Positions 1 to 6,784 of a stretch of 50,904 bases of DNA are shown piece by piece. Below the pieces are notes generated by a model, which saw only the letters and a list, made by a program, of their open reading frames with translations, was not told where the DNA came from and made no database searches. Source of the stretch: an uncultured Eubacteriales bacterium (lineage in GTDB: Bacteria > Bacillota > Clostridia > Christensenellales > Aristaeellaceae); NCBI GenBank assembly GCA_902764915.1, contig CACWXY010000023.1, positions 1-50,904 on the forward strand, read 5' to 3'. Position 1 is the stretch's first letter. Every line of letters begins with the position of its first letter. Made by a program: the position numbers and the translations under genes.

Positions 1-376
1 TACGGCAGCAACTCTCCCATTCCAACAGGGTCACCGGGAGATCCGGGCCCTCACTACCTTCGTTCTGCCTGTCCATAGCCTGGGTGTCAGCGATGCTGCT
101 TTATGAGGGAAGCAGTGAATGGTCTGACCTGTCGAAGAAGCTGATTGAACGGGGTACCGTTTTCCCATGACGGCGATGAAAAAGAAAGATGAAGTCTGCG
201 CCGCTGCGGATGTCTGTACCGGCTGCGGAAACCGTACTGCGGTCTGGCCTCCGAAATGCATTGCAGCAGACGGCATTCCATTGGCAGCTGCGCAGGCTCA
301 TTGCCTGCATTGCGGGAACTGTATGCCCGGCCGGTGCCGTGGCAGAAAGGGAAATCTATGGGAAAAGAAAACATGA
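1..376 (+). pseudogene. Degraded PNPOx-like flavoprotein with C-terminal ferredoxin domain
   Basis: Short stretches in different frames match, in order, the intact flavoprotein-ferredoxin at 5386-6006. Around 47-73 a frame reads RALTTFVL (intact copy HALTVFQI), around 118-150 EWSDLSKKLIERG (intact EWFDLSKKPIERA), and around 212-334 two cysteine clusters, CTGCG and CLHCGNCM (intact CIGCGSC and CLHCGSCM). At least two frame changes and a stop near 168 separate them, and the last cluster lacks the downstream CP. The start of the gene lies outside the window. It is a decayed paralogue, not a working gene. The tail overlaps the start of the macrodomain gene. Confidence 0.7.
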
Positions 377-1167
377 CGCAGGATCAGCGGCTGCACTATC
401 TCGTTGAGGCATTCAAGGCTGATTCCGGTGCATACGCAGACCTGCAGGTACCGGATGACCGGCAGGGAAAGCAGCGCATCCTTCGGTCACTGATGAATAT
501 CCGCATGCCCAAGCGGATATCTGAGGATGTTCTGTCTGTTCAGGATGCGTATTTGCAATGCCGGGCGGAAGAAAAAGGCATCGTGCAGCTTTCGGACATT
601 CCTGAGATCAGGGATGGTCTATCGATCTGGCAAGGCGACATTACGCGGCTGGCAGTGGATGCCATCGTCAACGCAGCCAATGCACAGATGCTCGGATGCT
701 TTGTTCCGATGCACACCTGTATTGACAACTGCATTCATACTTTTGCCGGCGTACAGCTTCGGGCGGAATGCAGCCGGCAGATGAACGCACTCCGCGCCCG
801 GTATGGCGGGGATTATGAGCAGCCGACTGCCGTTCCCATGCTGACGGACGCCTATAACCTGCCGGCGAAAAAGGTGGTTCATATCGTAGGGCCTGTTGTC
901 GAGTATGGACTGACAAAGGAACTGGAAGAACAGCTGGCAGCCTGCTACCGAAATACGCTGGATACATGCCTGGAGAATGGACTGAAGACAGTCGCATTCT
1001 GCTGCATTTCCACCGGGGTCTTCCGTTTCCCGAACAGGCGGGCCGCCGAAATCGCGGTACAGACTGTATCCGCCTGGCTGCGGATGCATGCCGGTCAGAT
1101 AGATCGGGTCATCTTCAATGTTTTTAAGGATGAGGACAAAGCATACTATGAACAGCTCTTACAGTAA
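358..1167 (+). CDS. Zinc-containing macrodomain protein (ADP-ribosyl hydrolase, SirTM-linked type)
   Basis: 269 aa. The N-terminal ~85 residues are helical; the macrodomain follows (about 88-269). Visible motifs are NAAN (106-109), a zinc-binding pattern C114-H119-C121 typical of the Zn-macro subclass, and ISTGVF (217-222) of the ADP-ribose phosphate loop. Zn-macro proteins are known to remove ADP-ribose placed by SirTM sirtuins, often on lipoylated GcvH-like carriers. The next gene is such a sirtuin and overlaps by 20 bp, so the two are almost surely co-translated. I chose ATG 358 because similarity to the family begins near there; an in-frame upstream ATG at 256 lies in the ferredoxin remnant. 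No lipoyl carrier or lipoate ligase gene is seen beside the pair. Confidence 0.9.
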   Translation: MGKENMTQDQRLHYLVEAFKADSGAYADLQVPDDRQGKQRILRSLMNIRMPKRISEDVLSVQDAYLQCRAEEKGIVQLSDIPEIRDGLSIWQGDITRLAVDAIVNAANAQMLGCFVPMHTCIDNCIHTFAGVQLRAECSRQMNALRARYGGDYEQPTAVPMLTDAYNLPAKKVVHIVGPVVEYGLTKELEEQLAACYRNTLDTCLENGLKTVAFCCISTGVFRFPNRRAAEIAVQTVSAWLRMHAGQIDRVIFNVFKDEDKAYYEQLLQ

Positions 1168-2134
1168 AATACCAAACGGATATCAGGAAACCATTCAAAA
1201 AGGACTCTCCGCTATCCACGCCTTCCGTTCCGGTCTGTCCGGCGGAACCGGGAGCCGTGCGGAGCGCATCCAGAGACTGAAATCAGCGCTCGAAGCAGCA
1301 GACGCTATTGTCATCGGTGCAGGGGCCGGTCTTTCCACCGCTGCGGGTCTGACCTACAGCGGTGCGCGGTTTGATCAGTACTTTTTCGATTTCAAGGAGC
1401 ATTTCGGCATCACCGATATGTATTCCGGCGGCTTCTATCCCTTTCCCGACGAGGAAACCCGCTGGGCATGGTGGGCCCGGCATATCTATTGCAACCGTTA
1501 TATCGATGCGCCGAAGCCAGTGTATCGGGAACTGCTGGAGCTGGTGAGGGACAGGAATTATTTTGTGATTACCACAAATGTGGATCATCAGTTTCAGAGG
1601 GCAGGCTTTGATAAGAAGCGCCTGTTTTATACGCAGGGTGACTACGGTCTTTTCCAGAGCGTTCATGGAAGAGATGGTAAGACCTATGACAATGAGGCGT
1701 GGGTGAAAAAAGCGATGGAGGCTATGCACTTTCTCCCGGACGAAAACGGTGTGTTTCAACTGCCGGAAGATCACCGCATCTCCATGCGGATTCCCAGCGA
1801 GATGATTCCGCATGCGCCAGACGGCGGCCCGGTGACGATGAACCTGCGATCCGATGACAGCTTTGTGGAAGATGAGGGGTGGCATGCCGCCTCAGCAAGA
1901 TATGCCGGCTTTCTCGAAGAGAACGCCGGAAAGCACGTCCTGTATCTGGAGATCGGCGTCGGAGCCAATACACCGGTCATCATCAAATATCCGTTCTGGG
2001 CAATGACGCTGGACAACGCAGAGGCCGTCTATGCATGCCTTAATTTCAACGAGGCCCTCTGTCCGAAGCAGATCGAAGAGCAATCCATCTGTCTTGACGG
2101 AGATGCCGGCATGCTCATCCAGGCGCTTCAGTGA
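1148..2134 (+). CDS. SirTM-class sirtuin (NAD-dependent protein ADP-ribosyltransferase)
   Basis: 328 aa. GAGAGLS (58-64) is the NAD loop and TTNVDH (142-147) the sirtuin Asn/Asp motif. At the usual catalytic His the sequence reads TQGDYG, giving Gln163, as in SirTM enzymes that transfer ADP-ribose rather than deacetylate. EDEGWH (241-246) and ELG-like LEIGVG (268-273) are typical of the class. Anomaly: the positions where SirTM proteins normally carry zinc-ribbon cysteines read QSVHGRDGKTYDNE (170-183) and PHAPDGG (221-227), with no cysteine. The region between them also looks longer than usual. The start overlaps the macrodomain gene by 20 bp, giving a writer-eraser pair. Function is inferred from family and context. 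Confidence 0.88.
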   Translation: MNSSYSKIPNGYQETIQKGLSAIHAFRSGLSGGTGSRAERIQRLKSALEAADAIVIGAGAGLSTAAGLTYSGARFDQYFFDFKEHFGITDMYSGGFYPFPDEETRWAWWARHIYCNRYIDAPKPVYRELLELVRDRNYFVITTNVDHQFQRAGFDKKRLFYTQGDYGLFQSVHGRDGKTYDNEAWVKKAMEAMHFLPDENGVFQLPEDHRISMRIPSEMIPHAPDGGPVTMNLRSDDSFVEDEGWHAASARYAGFLEENAGKHVLYLEIGVGANTPVIIKYPFWAMTLDNAEAVYACLNFNEALCPKQIEEQSICLDGDAGMLIQALQ

Positions 2135-2284
2135 ACCGCGGCTCCCTGGCCCCTTGGGGTTCTCGCTGGACCATGGAATCTTCCGTCTCCGGAACAGAAT
2201 GCCTGGAAGCAATGGACTTTACCGATCATGTCAGTTTCGAATCACAGATGGCAGATCATTGTCAGATGACAAGGAAAACGGAAA

Positions 2285-2761
2285 ATGAGCAGACAGACAA
2301 TCAACGATACATTTACCCTGAGTATTCCGGATTCTTTTGAATGCATGCGCAGTACAGAACTGCAGGAACTGTCCCGGAACGGCGGGGATCCTTACCGGTG
2401 GGGCGCCCGGGACCGTGAAAAGCACATTCTGTTTGTCGTACTCTGGAAACCGGTCCCAGCCATTCTCGGCTGGCTGGCTGACCTGAAGGGAATCGCAAGA
2501 CGGAATGCAGCGCTGACCTCCAGAGCCTATGCAGAGCATGGCTACCAGTTCCTGCAATCTGATTCCTTGGATAATGGACAAATCAAGGCGGAAGGCTATC
2601 AGTTTGCCTACAGCGCAGGAAGCATCCGGCAAATAGCAACCAATTTCCTGGTCAAGGACAGGAAGATGGTCTATTCGTTCATCTGGATCGGCCGGGAAGA
2701 AAACACGGCCTCAGACCGGGCTTTGTTTCGGGATGTCATGGAAAGCCTTCAGCATGTCTGA
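2285..2761 (+). CDS. Hypothetical protein, 158 aa
   Basis: A soluble protein with no signal peptide or membrane segment. It begins MSRQTINDTFTLSIPD, has an aromatic-rich middle (VVLWKPVPAILGWLADL) and ends FRDVMESLQHV. The pattern of beta strands closing with a helix in the form 'F..vl.SLq' recalls PsbP/DUF1795-like small proteins, but I cannot assign it firmly. It follows the sirtuin by 150 bp of sequence in which I see no gene, on the same strand, so co-transcription is possible. The ribosome site is weak (AAGGAAAACGGAAA before the ATG). Codon use looks like that of its neighbours. Confidence 0.6.
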   Translation: MSRQTINDTFTLSIPDSFECMRSTELQELSRNGGDPYRWGARDREKHILFVVLWKPVPAILGWLADLKGIARRNAALTSRAYAEHGYQFLQSDSLDNGQIKAEGYQFAYSAGSIRQIATNFLVKDRKMVYSFIWIGREENTASDRALFRDVMESLQHV

Positions 2762-3036
2762 GAAAACGGAGAAGATCGGAAGCTTTCCAGGGGCCGCATC
2801 CCCGTACAGCAAGGAAACGTCAGGCTTTTTCCGAAGCACTTAACGGCGGCAGCGATGATCGTGAACCTGACCGAACAAAGGGTGACCGGCACCAGGTACG
2901 GCCGTATCACAGATATGGCGCCGGGAATCCTTCCGGACCGTGTGGCCAGCGCCTTCCATGGCTGGCAGGCTGTGAAGATCGGAACCCAGGCCGGGTATCC
3001 AAGGAGTGCAGCGAAACTGCAACGGAATAATGCGGC

Positions 3037-3085
3037 AGGCCCGCAGTCTGGTTCTTATGAACCGGACTGCGGGCCTCTCTTTTTG
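3037..3085 (+). terminator. Strong rho-independent terminator
   Basis: A 12-bp perfect stem (3037-3048 with 3065-3076) continues into an inner 5-bp stem around a TTAT loop and is followed by CTCTTTTT. It isolates the sirtuin/2285 unit from the Rrf2 cassette. Confidence 0.9.
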
Positions 3086-3112
3086 TCTATCAGAAAAAAA
3101 GTGAAAATAATT

Positions 3113-3139
3113 TTGTTGTAACTATTGACATTACATCAA
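3113..3139. promoter_or_regulatory. Palindromic operator over the -35 box
   Basis: TTGTTGTAA (3113-3121) and TTACATCAA (3131-3139) are inverted repeats matching at 8 of 9 positions, separated by 9 bp. The right arm starts directly after the -35 hexamer at 3125-3130. A dimeric repressor bound here would block RNA polymerase; the Rrf2 protein at 4891 is the natural candidate (inference). Confidence 0.6.
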
Positions 3140-3153
3140 AGACGCGTTATGAT
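3125..3153 (+). promoter_or_regulatory. Sigma-A-type promoter of the Rrf2 cassette
   Basis: TTGACA (3125-3130) and TATGAT (3148-3153) with an exact 17-bp spacer, about 60 bp upstream of the ATG at 3215. This is one of the best promoters in the window. Confidence 0.8.
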
Positions 3154-3214
3154 CCTCTCGTCGGATGAAACCACAACGGTTACATCAGAGCAAATGATCA
3201 GGAGGATTCCCACT

Positions 3215-3988
3215 ATGACAAACATCGAAAAGGCACTCGCCCTCATCAACACCTTCGCGACCGGAGACACCGAAAAAGCCGCCTCTCTGCTGGCGGAAGG
3301 CTATATCCAGCACAACCTCGCCTACGGCACAGGCCGGGATGCCTTTGTCGGCAGTGTGTCCTGGCTGGCTTCCGCACCTGTGAAGACCACCGTTGAGAAC
3401 ATCCGCGCCTTCGAGGACGGCGACAAGGTGTTCCTGCAGACAGTCTACAACTTTGCCGGCGCTGGTGAGCAGGTCGCCTTTGACATCTTCCGTTTCGACA
3501 CCGAGGGCAAAATCGCGGAGCACTGGGACAACCTGGCCGCGAAGGCCGATCCCAATCCTTCCGGCCGCACCCAGATCGACGGCTATGAGACCCTCGAAGA
3601 CCTGGACAGGACCGAAGCCAACCGCCAGCTGGTCAGGGACTTCCTGGTGGACGTAATGCAGGGCCAGCACCCTGAGAAGACCCCGGCATACTTCGACGGC
3701 GATACCTACATTCAGCACAACACCGGCATCGCGGACGGTCTGTCCGGCCTGGGCGCGGCTCTGACTGCGCTGGCAGAGCAGGGCATTCAGATGATCTACA
3801 CCACCGTGCATCAGGTGCTGGCGCAGGGCAACTTCGTGCTGGCCGTTTCCGAGGGCACCTTCGGCGGCGCTCCCACCAGCTACTATGACCTGTGGCGCGT
3901 GGAAAACGGAAAGATCGCGGAGCACTGGGATGTGATGGAGACCATCGCCGCGAAAGATACCTGGCAGAACCAGAACGGAAAGTTCTGA
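3215..3988 (+). CDS. Tandem NTF2-like (SnoaL-type) protein
   Basis: 257 aa and cytoplasmic (no signal peptide). It contains two copies of an NTF2/SnoaL-like fold: the motif YIQHN appears near residues 30 and 168, and KIAEHWD closes each domain. SnoaL-like domains bind small hydrophobic ligands or act as isomerases/cyclases; here the substrate is unknown. The start at 3215 is set by AGGAGG 6-12 bp upstream; the ATG at 3150 overlaps the promoter. It is the first gene of the operator-controlled cassette, 37 bp before the tandem-domain exported protein. Single-domain SnoaL proteins of about 130 aa are common; a double one under Rrf2 control suggests a stress or detoxification role (inference). 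Confidence 0.85.
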   Translation: MTNIEKALALINTFATGDTEKAASLLAEGYIQHNLAYGTGRDAFVGSVSWLASAPVKTTVENIRAFEDGDKVFLQTVYNFAGAGEQVAFDIFRFDTEGKIAEHWDNLAAKADPNPSGRTQIDGYETLEDLDRTEANRQLVRDFLVDVMQGQHPEKTPAYFDGDTYIQHNTGIADGLSGLGAALTALAEQGIQMIYTTVHQVLAQGNFVLAVSEGTFGGAPTSYYDLWRVENGKIAEHWDVMETIAAKDTWQNQNGKF

Positions 3989-4025
3989 TCCACAAACAAC
4001 AATCATTCATTCGGAGGATAAAACC

Positions 4026-4826
4026 ATGAAGAAGCTTTTCACCATTCTGCTTGCCGCTATGATGCTGCTGGCTGCCATGACTGCTATTGCCGAGGAGAAA
4101 GACACGATGAACTGGGCTTACGGCGCAATGCCGCTGAACAACGGCAATGTGGGCACCATCTATTACACCGCTGCCTATTATGAACTGGAAGGCATCGTAA
4201 ACCCCACCAATCCTGCGTATGCGCCTTATACGGCTGAGGAAATCGCCGCCATCAGGGACGGCGCGATGGAAGGCGCGGAAGGCTATCGGTTTGACGTTCC
4301 CGACGGTGCGCTGATCGGCATGACCGTTGCGGATTCCGATGTGATCTTCTGGTACGATGCGGAGAACGCAGCCGCCATTACCGGACATACCGATCCGTTG
4401 ACCATGGACGCCGCCACCGGCGCGTTTGTGACGGCCGAGGGTGAAGCCTTTGCTGCTCCGATCGTGCTATGGGCTTACGGCGCAACGCCGCTGAACAATG
4501 GAAATATTGGCACCATCTATTACACCGCCGCTTACTATGAGCTCGAAGGCATCGTGAACCCCACCAATCCCGAGTATGCCCCCTATACGGCTGAGGAGAT
4601 CGCCGCCATCAGGGAGGGCGCTGTTGAAGGAACGGAAGGCTATCGGTTTGACGCTCCTGCCGCTGCGCTGATCGGCGCAGGCGTTGCGGATTCCGATGTA
4701 ATCTACTGGTATGATGCAGAGAACGCCGCTGCCATCGTAGGCCACGCAGATCCCCTGACTCTGGACGCTGAGACCGGAAATTTTGTAACGGCCGAGGGTA
4801 CAGCTGTTGCTTCTTCCATCAAGTAA
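4026..4826 (+). CDS. Exported protein with two tandem copies of an unrecognised domain
   Basis: 266 aa. Residues 1-22 form a signal peptide with an Ala-X-Ala-like end (TAIAEE). The mature part is two nearly identical ~108-residue units, about 30-137 and 149-257, offset by 119 residues. Each starts WAYGA.PLNNGN.GTIYY, continues AYYELEGIVNPTNP, YAPYTAEEIAAIR.GA, EG.EGYRFD and ends D.ENAAAI.GH.DPLT.D. The second unit keeps all aromatic positions, so both are probably folded and under selection. I do not recognise the domain. RBS GGAGG lies 8 bp upstream. It sits between a SnoaL-like gene and an Rrf2 regulator in the same direction. Its role, perhaps an exported binding or sensing protein, is unknown. 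Confidence 0.85.
   Translation: MKKLFTILLAAMMLLAAMTAIAEEKDTMNWAYGAMPLNNGNVGTIYYTAAYYELEGIVNPTNPAYAPYTAEEIAAIRDGAMEGAEGYRFDVPDGALIGMTVADSDVIFWYDAENAAAITGHTDPLTMDAATGAFVTAEGEAFAAPIVLWAYGATPLNNGNIGTIYYTAAYYELEGIVNPTNPEYAPYTAEEIAAIREGAVEGTEGYRFDAPAAALIGAGVADSDVIYWYDAENAAAIVGHADPLTLDAETGNFVTAEGTAVASSIK
4113..4796 (+). repeat. Intragenic tandem duplication, period 357 bp
   Basis: The two domain units of the exported protein are also repeated at DNA level: 4113-4436 and 4470-4796, exactly 119 codons apart. Long stretches are identical or differ at third codon positions, which points to fairly recent duplication. Confidence 0.85.
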
Positions 4827-4890
4827 GGGTATTATGTTCATGATATAAAGCGCCTCCAACGCAAAGAAAGCAGGCGCAGGAGGTGAGCTT

Positions 4891-5331
4891 ATGCAGATTT
4901 CAAGCCGGTTTACCATCGCACTGCATATCTTCGCCTGTGTCGAAACCTTCAAAGATGAGTACAAGGTCACCAGCGACTTCCTCGCGGGCAGCATCAGCAC
5001 CAACCCTGTCATCATCCGCAGAATCCTGACGCAGCTGAAGAACGCGGGACTGATCACGGTGGCCAGAGGTACCGGCGGCATCGAACCGACCAGACCGCTG
5101 GATAAAATCAGCTTCTACGATGTGTATCAGGCGATCGAGCCAGTGGAAAACGGCGACCTGTTCCACTTCCATGAAGCGCCGAACCCCCAGTGTCCGGTAG
5201 GCCGGAATATTCACGCCCTGCTGGATGATAAGCTGAAGACGATCCAGAACGCGATGGAAGACGAGATGAAAAAGTATACCCTCGCGGATCTGCGGGAAGG
5301 CATGCGCGATCTTCTGGCAAAAGAAGCATAA
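4891..5331 (+). CDS. Rrf2-family transcriptional regulator
   Basis: 146 aa. The N-terminal winged helix (MQISSRFTIALHIF ... STNPVIIRRILTQLKNAGLITVARGTGG) is characteristic of Rrf2, with the wing glycine pair at GTGGIE. The three-cysteine Fe-S cluster of IscR/NsrR is absent; one Cys remains in NPQCPVG, as in YwnA-like members of the family. It probably represses the cassette through the palindrome at 3113-3139, sensing electrophile or redox stress via that Cys (inference). RBS AGGAGG precedes the ATG by 8 bp. It lies downstream of the structural genes, so autoregulation is likely if it shares their transcript. Confidence 0.9.
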   Translation: MQISSRFTIALHIFACVETFKDEYKVTSDFLAGSISTNPVIIRRILTQLKNAGLITVARGTGGIEPTRPLDKISFYDVYQAIEPVENGDLFHFHEAPNPQCPVGRNIHALLDDKLKTIQNAMEDEMKKYTLADLREGMRDLLAKEA

Positions 5332-5337
5332 CTTCAG

Positions 5338-5372
5338 GAGGCTCCGGTGCAGATGACATCGGAGCCTCTTTC
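5338..5372 (+). terminator. Hairpin between regulator and flavoprotein
   Basis: GAGGCTCC (5338-5345) pairs with GGAGCCTC (5361-5368), followed by TTTC. It is a short terminator or attenuator reducing read-through from the Rrf2 gene into the next gene, whose RBS begins directly after it. Confidence 0.6.
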
Positions 5373-5385
5373 AAAGGAGCGGCAC

Positions 5386-6006
5386 ATGGAAACGCAAGAG
5401 TATCTGGCGTATATCGTGAACGAAATCCACACGACCATTGTGGCAACAGTGGACGAGGAAGGGCTGCCGGTCACAGCGGCCATCGACATGATGGACAGCG
5501 ATGACAGCAGTCTCTATTTCCTGACCGCAAAGGGGAAAGGCTTTTATCACCGTCTGAAGAAGCGCGGATTTCTTGCCCTGACCGCAATCAAAGGACAGGA
5601 TACGATGTCCAGCGTCGCGGTATCCGTTCGTGGGAAAGTCAGAGAGCTCGGCTATGAGCGGATCCCTGCACTTTTTGAGAAGAACCCGTACATGCATCAG
5701 ATCTATCCGTCAGAGGAAGCCTTGCATGCCCTGACGGTCTTTCAGATCCATGAGGGTACAGGCGAATGGTTTGATCTCTCAAAGAAACCTATCGAGCGGG
5801 CCTCCTTCACCTTTGGCGGTGCTCAGAAGAAGACAGAAGGATTCTTCATCACGGACGCCTGCATCGGCTGCGGAAGCTGCCTGCCGGTATGCCCGCAGAG
5901 CTGCATCAGCACAGGCAGCATTCCCTTTCTTATCCAGCAGGAACACTGTCTGCACTGCGGCAGCTGTATGAGTATTTGCCCGGTTGGAGCAATCTGCCAG
6001 AGTTGA
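5386..6006 (+). CDS. PNPOx-like split-barrel flavoprotein with C-terminal 2[4Fe-4S] ferredoxin domain
   Basis: 206 aa. Residues 1-135 form a pyridoxamine-phosphate-oxidase-like FMN-binding split barrel (VATVDEEGLPVTAAIDMM; LYFLTAKGKGFY). The C-terminus carries two ferredoxin motifs, CIGCGSCLPVCP and CLHCGSCMSICP, suited to two [4Fe-4S] clusters. Such fusions are probably ferredoxin-coupled flavin reductases with unknown substrates. The start at 5386 follows AAAGGAG. The gene is the last of the Rrf2 cassette direction and has a decayed paralogue at 1-376. A redox enzyme beside a redox-type regulator makes functional linkage plausible, although the hairpin at 5338 may separate expression. Confidence 0.88.
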   Translation: METQEYLAYIVNEIHTTIVATVDEEGLPVTAAIDMMDSDDSSLYFLTAKGKGFYHRLKKRGFLALTAIKGQDTMSSVAVSVRGKVRELGYERIPALFEKNPYMHQIYPSEEALHALTVFQIHEGTGEWFDLSKKPIERASFTFGGAQKKTEGFFITDACIGCGSCLPVCPQSCISTGSIPFLIQQEHCLHCGSCMSICPVGAICQS

Positions 6007-6431
6007 ACTGCCCGCCGCTTACACCCAAATATCGCTGAAACGGGGGCTCTGCATTCCCTGCTTCAGTCTGTGGTTAAAACTTCCCGCATCTTCTGCCCAC
6101 GAATCTGATGTCGTTCAACCAGAACACGACTCGCCTTGTGAATCAGTACCGATAAATGCTGAGGTTGAAGCAGGCTTCTTCTGGACGCACTCCCCAGGTT
6201 GCACAGAAGATGCACGATAGCATGGCAAAGCTTTAGTCGCTTCTGCGATTGAAGCCAGGGAGTGGGCCCGGAATAGATCGGATAGTGCATATTCAAAATG
6301 GTATCCTGAACGCTCGCTGTAAGCAGGGCAGATGCCGTTTTCAGCTGCCCGGGTTTACAGGTGAAGCGTATTGCCATGCCTTGGGAAGTACTTCCAGAAA
6401 GTGCTGATCAATCTTCGAAGGGGCATAGGCA
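6007..6431. other. Gap without assignable gene
   Basis: 425 bp. Open frames exist on the minus strand (about 6063-6377, plus a short frame reading KIDQHFLEVLPKAWQY near 6370-6425), but none has a ribosome site or recognisable domain. I suspect degraded coding sequence and cannot name it. Confidence 0.4.
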
Positions 6432-6755
6432 ATGGCAGCGCAGATGAAGCGGAGAATGTCGGGCATCAGGATTCTGTGGTATATCGCGGACGCGGAAAAG
6501 CAAGCCCTCCGCTATCGCGAGCCGGAGCGCAAGGCTGTGGGCATTACGGCTACGATGCTGCCCAAATGTCTTCGGGAACTGGAACAGGATAGGTTCATTA
6601 CCCGCACGCAGTACAATACAATTCCGCCTACAGCGGAGTACGCCCTTGCAGAAAGAGGCAAGACATTGATTCCAGCGCTGGAATCCGTATAAAAATGGGC
6701 AGAGGATCAGATGAAGCAGCTATCGAATAAGGAAACAGGAGAAGTACCCGTCTGA
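6432..6755 (+). pseudogene. HxlR-family regulator, truncated and interrupted
   Basis: The frame reads ILWYIADAEKQALRYRE, then VGITATMLPKCLRELEQD, ITRTQYNTIPPTAEYALAERGK and LIPALESV, which is the core of the HxlR winged helix. The family's N-terminus (a Cys-Pro start and a GGKW-like motif before ILW) is missing. A TAA at 6690-6692 stops the frame just before KWAEDQM, which is the normal continuation and ends at 6753-6755. So it has both 5' loss and a nonsense codon. HxlR genes usually sit beside a target they control; the acyltransferase at 6785 follows by 30 bp. Confidence 0.75.
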
Positions 6756-6784
6756 ATAATCCGACCGTGAAGAAAGGATGCCCC

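Noticed and set aside
6063..6377. Minus-strand open frame of about 104 codons as a transposase fragment
   Set aside because: No DDE motif, no terminal inverted repeats and no ribosome site; the resemblance was too vague to call.
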